A stretch of DNA of 39,268 bases from Ruminococcus sp. GTDB taxonomy: Bacteria; Bacillota; Clostridia; Oscillospirales; Ruminococcaceae. Location: contig JAFXVT010000001.1 of NCBI GenBank assembly GCA_017534835.1, positions 1 through 39,268 on the forward strand, given 5' to 3'. Below are positions 39,233-39,268 of the stretch, piece after piece. Made by a program: the position numbers and the translations under genes. Under the pieces are notes generated by a model. That model was given only the letters and a program-made list of their open reading frames with translations, was not told the origin of the DNA and made no database searches. Positions within the stretch are counted from its first letter, which is position 1; each line of letters starts with the position of its first letter.

Positions 39233-39268
39233 TTATTCGCTGATTGCAAGCAGCTGTGCCATTTTTGC
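39233..39268 (-). CDS. C-terminal end of a gene cut by the window edge (possible integrase)
   Basis: On the minus strand the last codons read AKMAQLLAISE and TAA. The setting, convergent to a tRNA with short direct repeats between, would suit a tyrosine integrase of an integrative element. The eleven residues are not enough to identify the family. Confidence 0.25.
   Translation of the reverse strand, partial: AKMAQLLAISE

Overview
The window looks like chromosome from a ruminococcal member of the Firmicutes (Oscillospiraceae, Ruminococcus-like). The evidence is a dockerin module of the ruminococcal kind (DAKDAS...VLVYY), a sporulation sigma factor G, HydG, strong Gram-positive ribosome-binding sites (GGAGG), TTG/GTG starts, TTGACA-17-TATAAT promoters, and surface proteins with Thr-rich linkers. 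No phage or plasmid backbone is present. The genus assignment is an inference; no database was searched.

Layout, left to right. (1) 38-401 is a gene-free, deeply nested palindromic element, followed by an M16C peptidase on the minus strand. (2) 10380 down to 3514 is a five-gene minus-strand operon from one consensus promoter: a cell-wall-binding-repeat/transglutaminase-like protein, a lipoprotein, an MBOAT acyltransferase, an AlgJ/X-like DHHW protein and a dockerin protein. It looks like a surface O-acylation system. (3) 10754-10984 is the orphaned tail of an esterase. (4) 15772 down to 11154 is a GntR(YtrA-type)-ABC ATPase-two permeases-serine hydrolase operon with an operator over its promoter. 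(5) guaA stands alone, followed by an AT-rich divergent pair: an XRE repressor and a surface protein with two Ltp-type repeats (the family known for phage superinfection exclusion), with matching operators on both sides of the promoter. (6) After a DUF1508 protein comes a plus-strand operon of lipase, TM1266-type hydrogenase regulator, PNPOx-like protein, Nudix hydrolase and hydG. Its long structured leader ends in an intrinsic terminator and partly resembles the cobalamin riboswitch core. (7) sigG and a pyridoxamine kinase are divergent; then come a Pro/Gly/Thr-rich membrane protein, a probable R-S-E ADP-ribosyltransferase fold protein and an intracellular GH5 enzyme. (8) Minus-strand rlmB, a P-type-ATPase-like protein that has lost its catalytic motifs, and an LCP glycopolymer ligase with a Gln-rich tandem repeat form the next unit. 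(9) A DUF3737 beta-helix protein, a TetR regulator and a duplicated-domain lipoprotein follow. (10) A DtxR-type regulator, MurL and MurD form an operon for the MurD2/MurL route to D-glutamate in peptidoglycan. (11) A thioesterase and tRNA-Trp come last, then repeats and the edge of a possible integrase.

The most interesting points are the murL-murD pair, the pseudo-P-type ATPase, the XRE/Ltp locus, the ADP-ribosyltransferase-like protein and the hydG-operon leader. Cell-envelope work (acylation, LCP ligase, MurL/MurD, serine hydrolase, surface lipoproteins) is the common theme. Starts were chosen by ribosome-binding site and promoter position, so several differ from the longest open frame.
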